A DNA stretch of 8,254 nucleotides from Desulfohalobiaceae bacterium (GCA_021737115.1 JAIPER010000143.1:1-8254); one strand, 5' to 3'. Positions 1 to 6,170 are shown, numbered from the stretch's first letter. Program-made: numbers and translations. Notes: a model not told the origin generated them from the sequence alone.

Positions 1-525
1 GGCCAGCCCGGACTCGCTCACCCCGCTCAGGACAAACCCCTGGATACCGGAAAAAACCTCGTGGTTCAGGGAACAGGAGTCCCTGAGCAGATCTATCTCC
101 GACTGGCTCTTGATCTTTCTCAGTTCTTCGGTCAGGCCCTGAAAGGGCTCCAGTTCGATTTCTTCGGCCAAGGTCTTGTAGGTTTCATAGGACGTGCTCC
201 GGCTTTCGAACCCCAGCCTGGTCATATTTGATTTTTTAAAAAAATCCAGGAGCATTTTCAGCCTGTCCTGTTTGTAAACAAAGATATCTTCTTCTGGCCA
301 GACCCGCCTGGCTGCGTCCAGATAGCGGGGATCGGTGCACAATTTGTCCTTCCCTCCGGCGGTGATCAGCACGCAGCCCGCACTTTCGTTGCACTGCGAA
401 TCATGCAGTTCAAAACCGCTCAGGTAAAACCTGTTGGCCGGATGAAGAACCAGATACCCATCCAGTTCCAATTCCTGTATCTTCTGCCTCAAATCGTCAC
501 GTCTGGCGGCGTACTGATGAATCAT
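1..525 (-). CDS. Xaa-Pro aminopeptidase-like M24 family peptidase, N-terminal part (cut by left window edge)
   Basis: Reading the minus strand from the ATG at 525-523 gives 175 uninterrupted codons that continue past base 1. The protein begins MIHQYAARRDDLRQKI and has the look of a creatinase/prolidase N-terminal domain: 'DGYLVLHPANRFYLSGF' near residues 20-36, 'CTDPRYLDAA' near residue 70, and 'LRKIKSQSEIDLLR' near residue 140, the segment that normally links to the pita-bread metallopeptidase domain. That catalytic domain, with its metal ligands, would lie outside the window, so activity cannot be judged. Family members remove N-terminal residues that precede proline, usually in the cytoplasm. 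The start is supported by a purine-rich AAGGAAAGGAG just upstream. The gene is divergent from the macro-domain gene. The family call is from recognition of the N-terminal domain only; a non-peptidase creatinase-fold relative is possible. Confidence 0.8.
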   Translation of the reverse strand, partial: MIHQYAARRDDLRQKIQELELDGYLVLHPANRFYLSGFELHDSQCNESAGCVLITAGGKDKLCTDPRYLDAARRVWPEEDIFVYKQDRLKMLLDFFKKSNMTRLGFESRSTSYETYKTLAEEIELEPFQGLTEELRKIKSQSEIDLLRDSCSLNHEVFSGIQGFVLSGVSESGLA

Positions 526-583
526 ACTCTCCTTTCCTTGACAGAGCTAAACTATTGTTTATTTTAATTGGATAACTTCAATA

Positions 584-601
584 CCCGATTCGAACCTCGG
601 G
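584..601. promoter_or_regulatory. Short palindrome in the divergent intergenic region
   Basis: The sequence CCCGA-TTCGAACC-TCGGG forms a perfect five-base-pair inverted repeat around an eight-base centre that itself contains the palindrome TTCGAA. It lies between two divergent genes, about 60 bases upstream of the aminopeptidase-like start and 100 bases upstream of the macro-domain start, so an operator is possible. The flanking 550-580 stretch is AT-rich and probably contains the minus-strand promoter, but I cannot fix convincing -10 and -35 boxes. The function is unproven. Confidence 0.3.
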
Positions 602-671
602 AGCAAATGTGTTGAGGCTTGGACCGGATACAGGCACCATTACCAGGACTTCCGATAAATGAAAACCTCAA

Positions 672-692
672 TTTATGACGACCGTAAGTATA
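672..692 (+). repeat. Copy 1 of a 21-base upstream element shared with ppiD
   Basis: This stretch (core ACGACCGTAAGTATA) matches 3558-3578 at 19 of 21 positions. Both copies sit immediately before the Shine-Dalgarno sequence of a gene. The first six bases, TTTATG here and TTTATA in the other copy, could serve as a -10 box, in which case the rest would be the initially transcribed region. No good -35 box is visible at the expected distance here. It could equally be a protein-binding site or an mRNA leader element. Confidence 0.5.
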
Positions 693-704
693 AGGAGTTT
701 GACC

Positions 705-1274
705 ATGAAAGCAGTCAGTCATGAAACAGCCTCCGGAAAACTTGTCCTGCGTCAGGGCGATATCACCAAATCCAGGGCCCAGGCCATTGTCAACGCCGCC
801 AATTCCAGCCTCATGGGCGGCGGAGGTGTGGACGGAGCCATCCATCGGGCCGCGGGACCGAAACTGCTGGAGGCCTGCCGGGAAATCGTCCAGGAACAGG
901 GACAACTACCCCCGGGAGAGGCGGTGATCACCCCGGGGTTCGAACTGCCGGCCCGGTACGTGATTCACACGGTAGGCCCGGTCTGGCAGCAGGGCAATCA
1001 AGGAGAAGCCGAACTGTTGCAATCCGCCTACCGGAGTTCCATAGGCCTGGCTGCAGAATACGGCTTGACAAGTCTGGCCTTTCCGGCAATCAGTTGTGGC
1101 GTTTACGGGTTTCCAGTCGAACTCGCCTCTGAACTGGCCTTGAAGACAATCGCCTCCGGCCTGGAACAGACCGACCTCGAAGAGATTTCCATGTATCTCT
1201 TCTCGGAAAAGGACCTGTCCATCTGGGCTAACCAGGCGGAAAAGCTTTTTGGGAAAGGCACCGAGGAAGAATGA
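705..1274 (+). CDS. Macro-domain protein, YmdB-type O-acetyl-ADP-ribose deacetylase / ADP-ribosyl hydrolase
   Basis: The 189-residue product is a single macro domain closely resembling E. coli YmdB. Visible motifs are GDIT at residues 18-21 (adenine contact), NAAN at 30-33, the glycine loop GGGGVDGAIH at 38-47, HTVGPVW at 88-94 and the phosphate loop SCGVYGFP at 130-137. N33 and D43 correspond to the residues used by YmdB to bind and deacetylate O-acetyl-ADP-ribose. Family members act in the cytoplasm and also remove ADP-ribose from acidic side chains of proteins. I chose the ATG at 705 because AAGGAG lies seven bases before it. An in-frame ATG at 675 would add ten residues, but it sits inside an element that is also present in the non-coding leader of ppiD. 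The gene appears monocistronic: about 160 AT-rich bases follow it before hslV. No toxin or sirtuin partner is adjacent, so housekeeping ADP-ribose metabolism is the likeliest role. Confidence 0.93.
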   Translation: MKAVSHETASGKLVLRQGDITKSRAQAIVNAANSSLMGGGGVDGAIHRAAGPKLLEACREIVQEQGQLPPGEAVITPGFELPARYVIHTVGPVWQQGNQGEAELLQSAYRSSIGLAAEYGLTSLAFPAISCGVYGFPVELASELALKTIASGLEQTDLEEISMYLFSEKDLSIWANQAEKLFGKGTEEE

Positions 1275-1286
1275 CGTCAAGAAGAT

Positions 1287-1418
1287 AATTGTTAATTGTC
1301 AATTGTTAATCATTAATGGTTAATAAAGAAATGCCAAGGGAACAAAAGTAAAAATGTCCACTCATTCCAACAGATTTTAGAAAAAGAGCTCTGAATTAAC
1401 AATTAACCATTAACAATT
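1287..1418. repeat. AT-rich inverted repeat between the macro-domain gene and hslV
   Basis: Bases 1287-1311 and 1394-1418 are reverse complements at 22 of 25 positions. Both arms are built from overlapping seven-base units of the TTAATTG/TTAATGG type. The 82-base centre (1312-1393) contains no ORF of note. The arms could fold into a long AU-rich hairpin if transcribed. The left arm also contains a weak promoter-like pair, TTGTTA at 1289 and ATTAAT at 1312 with 17 bases between. The unit resembles short AT-rich intergenic repeats found in many bacterial genomes. Whether it is a small mobile-type element, a regulatory leader or only simple sequence cannot be told from one copy. Confidence 0.65.
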
Positions 1419-1434
1419 AAAAAGGGGATTTTTT

Positions 1435-1992
1435 GTGCAGAACACCATAAACGGAACCACCATTCTGGCGGTCAAGGACGAAGCCGGGATCACCATGGCC
1501 GGAGACGGGCAGGTCACCATCGGACAGGCCGTGGTGCTTAAACATACTGCCAAAAAGGTCAGGCTGATGCATAAGGACCGTGTCCTGGCCGGTTTTGCCG
1601 GGGCCACGGCCGACGCCTTCACCCTGTTTGAGCGCTTCGAATCCAAGCTCGAAGAATACGGCGGGCAGCTGCTCCGCTCCAGCGTGGAGCTGGCCAAGGA
1701 ATGGCGGACGGATAAATACCTCAGACGACTTGAGGCCATGCTTATTGTGGCCGACTCGGCGACCATCCTGGTCTTAAGCGGCACCGGCGACGTGATCGAA
1801 CCGGATGACGGGATCATCGGCATTGGCTCCGGAGGGGCCTATGCCCAGGCGGCCGCCAAGGCCCTCAAACGGCACTCCGATCTGCCGGCCGCAGACATCG
1901 CCGCCAAGGCCATGGCCATCGCTTCGGAAATGTGCGTCTACACCAATGACCAGTTCGTCATCAACACTTTACCAAGAGCCAAGAATTCTTAG
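1435..1992 (+). CDS. hslV: ATP-dependent protease subunit HslV (ClpQ)
   Basis: The product is the threonine peptidase subunit of the HslVU protease, a proteasome-like double hexamer that degrades misfolded and regulatory proteins in the cytoplasm. It is 185 residues long with typical motifs: TTILAV at residues 8-13, AGDGQVT near 22-28, VLAGFAGATADAFTLFE near 50-66, and the IGIGSGGAYAQAAAKAL segment near 128-144. The catalytic nucleophile should be T8, exposed after removal of the seven-residue leader MQNTING; E. coli HslV instead loses only its methionine. The start codon is GTG; it is preceded by AAAAAGGGGA with seven bases between the G run and the codon, and any later start would remove the catalytic threonine. 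hslU follows after ten bases, its ribosome binding site overlapping the hslV stop codon. I see no CIRCE element or clear sigma32-type promoter upstream. Confidence 0.97.
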   Translation: MQNTINGTTILAVKDEAGITMAGDGQVTIGQAVVLKHTAKKVRLMHKDRVLAGFAGATADAFTLFERFESKLEEYGGQLLRSSVELAKEWRTDKYLRRLEAMLIVADSATILVLSGTGDVIEPDDGIIGIGSGGAYAQAAAKALKRHSDLPAADIAAKAMAIASEMCVYTNDQFVINTLPRAKNS

Positions 1993-2002
1993 GAGGACCT
2001 CA

Positions 2003-3370
2003 ATGAACGCTACCCTGACCCCACGAGAAATAGTCACTGAACTCGAAAAATTCATAGTCGGTCAGGACGACGCCAAGCGGATGATGGCCATTGCCCTCAG
2101 GAACAGATGGCGCAGGAAACAGCTCGACCCCGAACTCAAAGAGGAAGTCGCTCCGAAAAACATCATCATGATCGGCCCCACCGGCGTGGGCAAAACCGAA
2201 ATCGCCAGGCGTCTGGCCAAACTGGCCGCCTCCCCGTTTTTCAAAGTCGAGGCCTCCAAGTTCACCGAAGTCGGCTATGTCGGCCGGGATGTGGAGTCCA
2301 TGGTCCGGGACCTGATGGAGATCGGGATCAACATGGTCCGCAAGGAGGAACTGGAAAAGGTCCGGGAAAAGGCGGAAAAACTGGGGGAAGAAGCCCTTCT
2401 GGATGTCCTTTTGCCCAAATCGAGGCGCAAGGAAGAGAGCCCGGACACCCGGACAGAAGCCGAGACAGAAAAGGAGCCCGTATCCGAGAAGCCCTCGACC
2501 AGGGAAAAATTCAGGGACATGTGGAAAGCCGGAAAACTGGACGAAAGGATCGTGGAGGTGCAGGTCGAAGGTCCGGGGGTCCAGGTGGGGATGATGGCCA
2601 TGCCCGGGATGGAAGACATGGAGATGCAGTTTCAGGACATGTTCACCAAGATGTTCCCCAAAAAACAAAAGACCAGGAAAATGAAGGTCAAGGATGCCTA
2701 TGAGCATCTGGTCCAGCAGGAAAGCGACCGGCTCATCGACCAGGACAAGGTCGTTGAACTGGCCAGGGAACGTGTCGAAGAAAGCGGCATCATCTTTTTA
2801 GATGAGCTGGACAAGGTCTGCGGCAAGCAGGACAGCGGCAAACAAGCAGACGTCTCCCGGGAGGGGGTCCAGAGGGACCTGCTGCCCATTGTCGAAGGCT
2901 GCGTGGTCAACACCAAGTACGGCATGATCCGGACCGATCACATCCTGTTTATTGCGGCCGGCGCCTTCCATTACGCCAAGCCATCGGATATGATCCCCGA
3001 ACTCCAGGGCCGCTTCCCCCTGCGGGTCGAGCTGTCCGCCCTGAGCCAGGAAGAGTTCTACAGGATCCTGACCGAACCGAGAAACGCCCTGACCCTGCAG
3101 TATCAGGCCCTGCTGCATACCGAACACGTCCGGGTGGAATTCAGCGAAGACGGTCTGCGGGAGATCGCGGCCTTTGCCCAGAAGGTTAACGAAGAGACGG
3201 AAAATATCGGGGCCCGTCGACTGTATACCCTGATGGAACGGGTCCTGCACGAGCTCTCCTTCAGCGCCCCGGAACGGCCTGACGAACATGTGGTCGTGGA
3301 CCAGGAATACGTTCGGGAACAGCTCCGGGACATTCAGGAAGACCGGGATCTGAGCCGGTACATCCTCTGA
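2003..3370 (+). CDS. hslU: ATP-dependent protease ATPase subunit HslU (ClpY)
   Basis: This 455-residue AAA+ unfoldase caps HslV, recognises substrates and threads them into the peptidase chamber. In order: N-terminal segment with EKFIVGQDDAKR (15-26), Walker A GPTGVGKT (58-65), pore loop GYVGRD (91-96), the family-specific I domain (about 110-245), Walker B IIFLDE (263-268), sensor 1 region FIAAGAFH (316-323), ELQGRFP (333-339) carrying the probable arginine finger, sensor 2 GARRL (403-407), and the tail DLSRYIL that docks into HslV to activate it. Length and motifs match the family (E. coli HslU is about 443 residues). The I domain contains a charged, low-complexity stretch at about 142-170, rich in E, K, R, S and T and probably flexible. 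The ATG at 2003 follows AGGAGG with a seven-base spacer; that ribosome binding site overlaps the hslV stop, so the two genes are probably translationally coupled and made in balance. Confidence 0.98.
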   Translation: MNATLTPREIVTELEKFIVGQDDAKRMMAIALRNRWRRKQLDPELKEEVAPKNIIMIGPTGVGKTEIARRLAKLAASPFFKVEASKFTEVGYVGRDVESMVRDLMEIGINMVRKEELEKVREKAEKLGEEALLDVLLPKSRRKEESPDTRTEAETEKEPVSEKPSTREKFRDMWKAGKLDERIVEVQVEGPGVQVGMMAMPGMEDMEMQFQDMFTKMFPKKQKTRKMKVKDAYEHLVQQESDRLIDQDKVVELARERVEESGIIFLDELDKVCGKQDSGKQADVSREGVQRDLLPIVEGCVVNTKYGMIRTDHILFIAAGAFHYAKPSDMIPELQGRFPLRVELSALSQEEFYRILTEPRNALTLQYQALLHTEHVRVEFSEDGLREIAAFAQKVNEETENIGARRLYTLMERVLHELSFSAPERPDEHVVVDQEYVREQLRDIQEDRDLSRYIL

Positions 3371-3534
3371 TCGCCCCGGCTGAAAAGCCCCCCTCCTTTG
3401 CCTGTGCATATCCAGCCCGGTTTTCCGCCGAGACCAACCCCGTGCGGAAGACCCTCCTGCGGGATCGGATCGGAAATCCGGGTTTGGGTTTGACTTCATA
3501 CCAATTGAATATTATGACTCCCCTGACTGAACGG

Positions 3535-3563
3535 TTGCATCAGGTTTAAAAACCCGCTTTATA
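3535..3563 (+). promoter_or_regulatory. Candidate sigma70-type promoter of ppiD
   Basis: TTGCAT at 3535-3540 and TTTATA at 3558-3563 are separated by 17 bases; shifting the -10 box to TTATAA gives 18. The spacer contains the small palindrome GGTTT-AA-AAACC (3543-3554), which could be an operator or be fortuitous. The -10 hexamer is also the first part of the 21-base element shared with the macro-domain gene. Transcription would start near 3570, leaving a very short leader. The preceding hslU-ppiD spacer (3371-3534) shows no gene. It holds only weak hairpins, GGCT-GAAA-AGCC at 3378-3389 and CGGAT-CGGAA-ATCCG at 3466-3480, neither followed by a proper T tract. Confidence 0.45.
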
Positions 3564-3578
3564 ACGACGGTAAGTATA
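3558..3578 (+). repeat. Copy 2 of the 21-base upstream element
   Basis: The core ACGACGGTAAGTATA matches 672-692 at 19 of 21 positions, and it ends two bases before the TGGAG ribosome binding site of ppiD. Since the ATG of copy 1 is ATA here, the element is not a conserved coding start. It either includes a -10 box and start-site region or is a separate regulatory site. Confidence 0.5.
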
Positions 3579-3590
3579 CGTGGAGATGGT

Positions 3591-5486
3591 ATGCTCGATT
3601 TTATCAGAAAAAACGCCCAATCCTGGGGAGTGAAGGTCCTTTTCGGCATCATCGTTCTGGTCTTTGTCTTCTGGGGGGTCGGCAGTTTCAGGGGTAAACA
3701 GAAATCAATCCTGGCCACGGTCAACGGCCAGGAGCTTTCCACCAGGGATTTTTTGAATACCTACCAACAGAGATTGGAATCCCTGCGCCAGCAAAATGAA
3801 AACATCTCCTCGGAGCGTCTTCAGCAGATGGACTTCAAAAGACAGGTCTTTGACCAGATGGTCAACCAAATGCTTCTGCTGCAGGAGGCAGGACGGCTTG
3901 GATTTTCAGCGTCAAGCACCGAAATCAGCGCCAGGATCAAAAGCATGCAGCCCTTTCAGGTCGAGAAGACCCAGACCTTCAGCATGGAGCGATACCGAGC
4001 CCTGCTGCAGGCCAACCGCATGACCCCGGCCCAGTTCGAGGCCGACATGGGCCGGGACATCCTGACCCAGAAGATGCTCAACACCCTCTCGGGCTCGCTC
4101 CAGACCAGCGAAGAACAGGCCCGGGAACTTTTTGACTACGTGACTGAAAAGGCCAGACTAGAATACATCCTCTTGGCCCGGGAGGACTTCCGCGAACAGG
4201 TCAAGCTCAGCGACCAGGAGATCAGCGACTATTATCAGGGCCACAAGGACAGCTTCAAGCAGCCGGCCCGGATGAAAATGAAGTACCTGCCCCTGACCCC
4301 GGAAGGGCTGGCCCCGTACCAGGAGGTCGGTCAAGGGGAAATCAAAACTTACTACCAGGAGAACAAGGATCAGTTTGTCAGGCCAGAGGAGATCAAGGCG
4401 TCCCATATCCTTATCGAAATCCCCCAGGACGCCTCCAAAGAAGCAGAGCAGGCTGCTGAACAGAAAATCACACAGATTGCCAAAAGGATAGAGCGCGGGG
4501 AATCGTTCAGTGAAGTGGCCAGGGAGGAATCACAGGCCCCGAGCGCCGCTAAGGGTGGGGACCTCGGCTGGTTCGGTCGCGGGTCCATGGTCGAATCCTT
4601 TGAAAAAATCGCATTTTCTCTGAAACCAGGGGAAATAAGCGAACCGGTCAGAACGAGGTACGGCCTGCACCTGATCAAACTAAAGGACAAACGGCCGGCC
4701 GGGGCCAAACCCCTGGCCGAGGTCAAAGACACGATCCGCTCCTGGCTGGCCGAGGACAAGGCTGCGGAGAACCTGGAAGACATCCTGGACAAAGCCCTGG
4801 GTACCATCCTGAACACCGGCGATATCGAAATGGCGGCCGAGGAACTGGGGATCGAGTTGAAGGAAAGCGGCTGGTTTTCCAGAGAGGAGGGTCCCGAAGC
4901 CCTTGATCTGGAGCAGGAAGCCCTGACCGAACTCTTTGCCCTGCAGACCGGGGAAGTGACCGATCGCCCCATTTTCCTGGATCAGGGCTACCTCCTGGCC
5001 CTCAAGACCGAAGCCAGACCGGCCCGGGTCAGCCCCTTGGAAACGGTGCGCGAAGAAATCGTCAAGCAATTGAAGGACCAGAAAGCCCTGGAGCGTGCCC
5101 GGGAAGAGGCGGCCGCCTTGTTGCAGGACCTGCAGAACAAGGACCAGGCCAGCGTCCCGAACGAACACGACGTCAAGCAGAGCGAGGCCTTCACCAGAAG
5201 GGGCTTCATCCCCGGACTGGGAATGAATCCCGACCTGGCCGAAACCGCTCTCTCCGCCGGGGACCAGGACTGGCTGGAAAAGCCCTATGAGGTCTCCCGG
5301 GGATATGTCCTGGCCAGGCGGATCGAAAGGATCCCGCCTCCGGAAGAGCAGTGGGAGGAGCAGAAATCCTTCTGGATCTCCCGGCTCAATCAAAACCGGA
5401 AGGGAAGTCTGCATCAGGCCTACATCGAGGGCCTGCGGGCCTCGGCCGAAATCGAAATCGTCAGCCCCGAGCTTTTGGAGTATTGA
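3591..5486 (+). CDS. ppiD: PpiD/SurA-type membrane-anchored periplasmic peptidyl-prolyl isomerase and chaperone
   Basis: The 631-residue product matches the PpiD architecture and length (about 623 in E. coli). A short cytoplasmic N-terminus (MLDFIRKNAQSWGVK) precedes one membrane segment at about 15-33, followed by a SurA_N-type chaperone region (about 40-190), a parvulin domain at about 266-368, and a long C-terminal region (370-631) that continues the chaperone fold. It should sit in the inner membrane facing the periplasm and help exported proteins fold as they leave the Sec translocon. The parvulin domain is complete: H272 in ASHILIEI, GGDLGWFGRGSMVESFEKIAF-type core at 322-342, and H360 in YGLHLIKL. 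E. coli PpiD, as I recall it, lacks both histidines and is reported to have no isomerase activity, so this protein may be catalytically active. The ATG at 3591 follows TGGAG by five bases; a nearby ATG at 3586 is out of frame. It appears to be transcribed alone from its own promoter. Confidence 0.92.
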   Translation: MLDFIRKNAQSWGVKVLFGIIVLVFVFWGVGSFRGKQKSILATVNGQELSTRDFLNTYQQRLESLRQQNENISSERLQQMDFKRQVFDQMVNQMLLLQEAGRLGFSASSTEISARIKSMQPFQVEKTQTFSMERYRALLQANRMTPAQFEADMGRDILTQKMLNTLSGSLQTSEEQARELFDYVTEKARLEYILLAREDFREQVKLSDQEISDYYQGHKDSFKQPARMKMKYLPLTPEGLAPYQEVGQGEIKTYYQENKDQFVRPEEIKASHILIEIPQDASKEAEQAAEQKITQIAKRIERGESFSEVAREESQAPSAAKGGDLGWFGRGSMVESFEKIAFSLKPGEISEPVRTRYGLHLIKLKDKRPAGAKPLAEVKDTIRSWLAEDKAAENLEDILDKALGTILNTGDIEMAAEELGIELKESGWFSREEGPEALDLEQEALTELFALQTGEVTDRPIFLDQGYLLALKTEARPARVSPLETVREEIVKQLKDQKALERAREEAAALLQDLQNKDQASVPNEHDVKQSEAFTRRGFIPGLGMNPDLAETALSAGDQDWLEKPYEVSRGYVLARRIERIPPPEEQWEEQKSFWISRLNQNRKGSLHQAYIEGLRASAEIEIVSPELLEY

Positions 5487-5496
5487 AACCTTTTTC

Positions 5497-5525
5497 TTGA
5501 CAAGCCGGCTGCAAATTTATAGCTT
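5497..5525 (+). promoter_or_regulatory. Promoter of the rpsF-rpsR-rplI-dnaB operon
   Basis: A perfect -35 hexamer TTGACA (5497-5502) is followed after 17 bases by TAGCTT (5520-5525), or after 15 bases by TATAGC (5518-5523). Transcription would begin near 5530-5533, giving a leader of roughly 55 bases that starts just before the hairpin at 5537-5569. The -35 box begins ten bases after the ppiD stop codon, so the ribosomal operon has its own start even though no terminator is visible after ppiD. The -35 box is secure as a match; the exact -10 box is not. Confidence 0.7.
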
Positions 5526-5536
5526 ATCTGTTTCCC

Positions 5537-5569
5537 TTGCCTGCGGTTCGAGTTGAAGCCGCAGGCCAA
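5537..5569 (+). promoter_or_regulatory. rpsF leader hairpin, candidate S6:S18 autoregulatory element
   Basis: GCCTGCGG (5539-5546) pairs perfectly with CCGCAGGC (5559-5566). The loop can extend the stem by TTC/GAA around GAGTT with one bulged G, and TT/AA can extend it outward with a bulged C. It lies at the probable 5' end of the operon mRNA, eight bases before the AAGGAG of rpsF. In many bacteria the S6:S18 complex binds an rpsF leader hairpin carrying a CCG trinucleotide and represses the operon. A CCG is present on the 3' strand here, but in my fold it is paired, so identity with the published motif is inferred mainly from position. Confidence 0.5.
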
Positions 5570-5587
5570 AGACCACAAGGAGTACAC

Positions 5588-5902
5588 ATGCAGAGAAAAT
5601 TCGAAACTCTTCTCCTGTTCAGTCCGGATCTCACCGCCGAAAACCGGCAGCAGATCCTGGATGTTCTGGAAGGATTGGTCCGCGACAATTCCGGGCAGAT
5701 GGTTGAAGTCGACGATTGGGGCATGCGGGATCTGGCCTATCCGGTCAAAAAACACACCCGGGGACGATATGTCCGTTTGGAATACGGCCTGAACGGGACC
5801 CTCGTCTCGGAACTGGAACGAAGGATCCGCATCACCGACGGCATCCTGAAATTCATCACCGTCAGGCTCGCCGACACCTTTCAACCAACCGAGGAGGAGT
5901 AA
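5588..5902 (+). CDS. rpsF: Small ribosomal subunit protein bS6
   Basis: The 104-residue product MQRKFETLLLFSPDLT... matches bS6 throughout, with the ferredoxin-like fold signature WGMRDLAYPVKKHTRGRY (44-61) and the C-terminal strand ITDGILKFITVRL. bS6 pairs with bS18 and binds the central domain of 16S rRNA on the platform of the 30S subunit. The ATG at 5588 is chosen because AAGGAG ends five bases before it; a longer reading from a TTG at 5537 would run through the leader hairpin and is not credible. The gene ends in a short acidic tail (PTEEE), common in bS6. rpsR follows after two bases, with its ribosome binding site inside the end of rpsF. Confidence 0.97.
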   Translation: MQRKFETLLLFSPDLTAENRQQILDVLEGLVRDNSGQMVEVDDWGMRDLAYPVKKHTRGRYVRLEYGLNGTLVSELERRIRITDGILKFITVRLADTFQPTEEE

Positions 5903-5904
5903 AC

Positions 5905-6159
5905 ATGGCTTTTAAATTCACCCCCAGAAAAAAATTCTGTCGCTTCTGTGCCGACAAGAATCTCCCCCTTAACTACAAAAAACCAGACATTCTCGATGAC
6001 TTCATAACGGAACGGGGCAAGATCATTGCCCGCCGCATCACCGGGACCTGCGCCAAACATCAGCGCAAACTGACAACGGAGATCAAGAGATCAAGACAAA
6101 TGGCCCTGCTGTACTACACTGCGGTCCACAGCACCGATGTCAAAAAGAAGACGGTTTAG
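5905..6159 (+). CDS. rpsR: Small ribosomal subunit protein bS18, zinc-ligand form
   Basis: The 84-residue product has the bS18 hallmarks: the basic N-terminus MAFKFTPRKKFCRFC, NYKKPDILDDFI (23-34), ERGKIIARRITGTCAKHQRK (36-55) and IKRSRQMALLYY. C12, C15, C49 and H52 form a CxxC...CxxH set, so this belongs to the zinc-binding variant of bS18 rather than the cysteine-free variant. It binds with bS6 to the 16S rRNA platform. GAGGAGG lies about six to eight bases before the ATG, and the gene starts two bases after the rpsF stop. There is no ssb or priB gene between rpsF and rpsR, unlike Bacillus and E. coli. Confidence 0.97.
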   Translation: MAFKFTPRKKFCRFCADKNLPLNYKKPDILDDFITERGKIIARRITGTCAKHQRKLTTEIKRSRQMALLYYTAVHSTDVKKKTV

Positions 6160-6170
6160 GAGCAAACATC

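Noticed and set aside
584..601. A tRNA gene suggested by TTCGAAC with a paired stem
   Set aside because: The loop is one base too long, there is no matching acceptor stem, D arm or anticodon arm at the right distances on either strand, and no CCA end.
675..704. The upstream ATG at 675 as start of the macro-domain protein
   Set aside because: It lacks a well-placed ribosome binding site and lies in the 21-base element also found in the non-coding ppiD leader; the ATG at 705 has AAGGAG seven bases upstream.
1805..2002. Longer hslU reading frame starting within hslV
   Set aside because: The upstream codons overlap the conserved end of hslV in another frame; the ATG at 2003 has AGGAGG and gives the normal HslU N-terminus.
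2000..2707. A 235-codon minus-strand ORF within hslU
   Set aside because: Histidine- and phenylalanine-rich composition typical of the antisense of a lysine/glutamate-rich gene; no domain or ribosome binding site.
3466..3480. Terminator after hslU
   Set aside because: The hairpin CGGAT-CGGAA-ATCCG has only five base pairs and is followed by GGTTTGGGTTTG rather than a T tract; too weak to call.
2798..3499. A 233-codon minus-strand ORF across hslU
   Set aside because: It is antisense to the clear hslU coding sequence and its translation looks like a shadow frame, with no recognisable domain.
3524..3539. A sigma54 promoter upstream of ppiD (TTGCA as the -12 element)
   Set aside because: The essential GG of the -24 element is not present at the right distance; the sequence there is TGACTG.
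4680..5414. A 244-codon minus-strand ORF within ppiD
   Set aside because: Lies wholly antisense to an intact family member and has biased composition with no recognisable motif.
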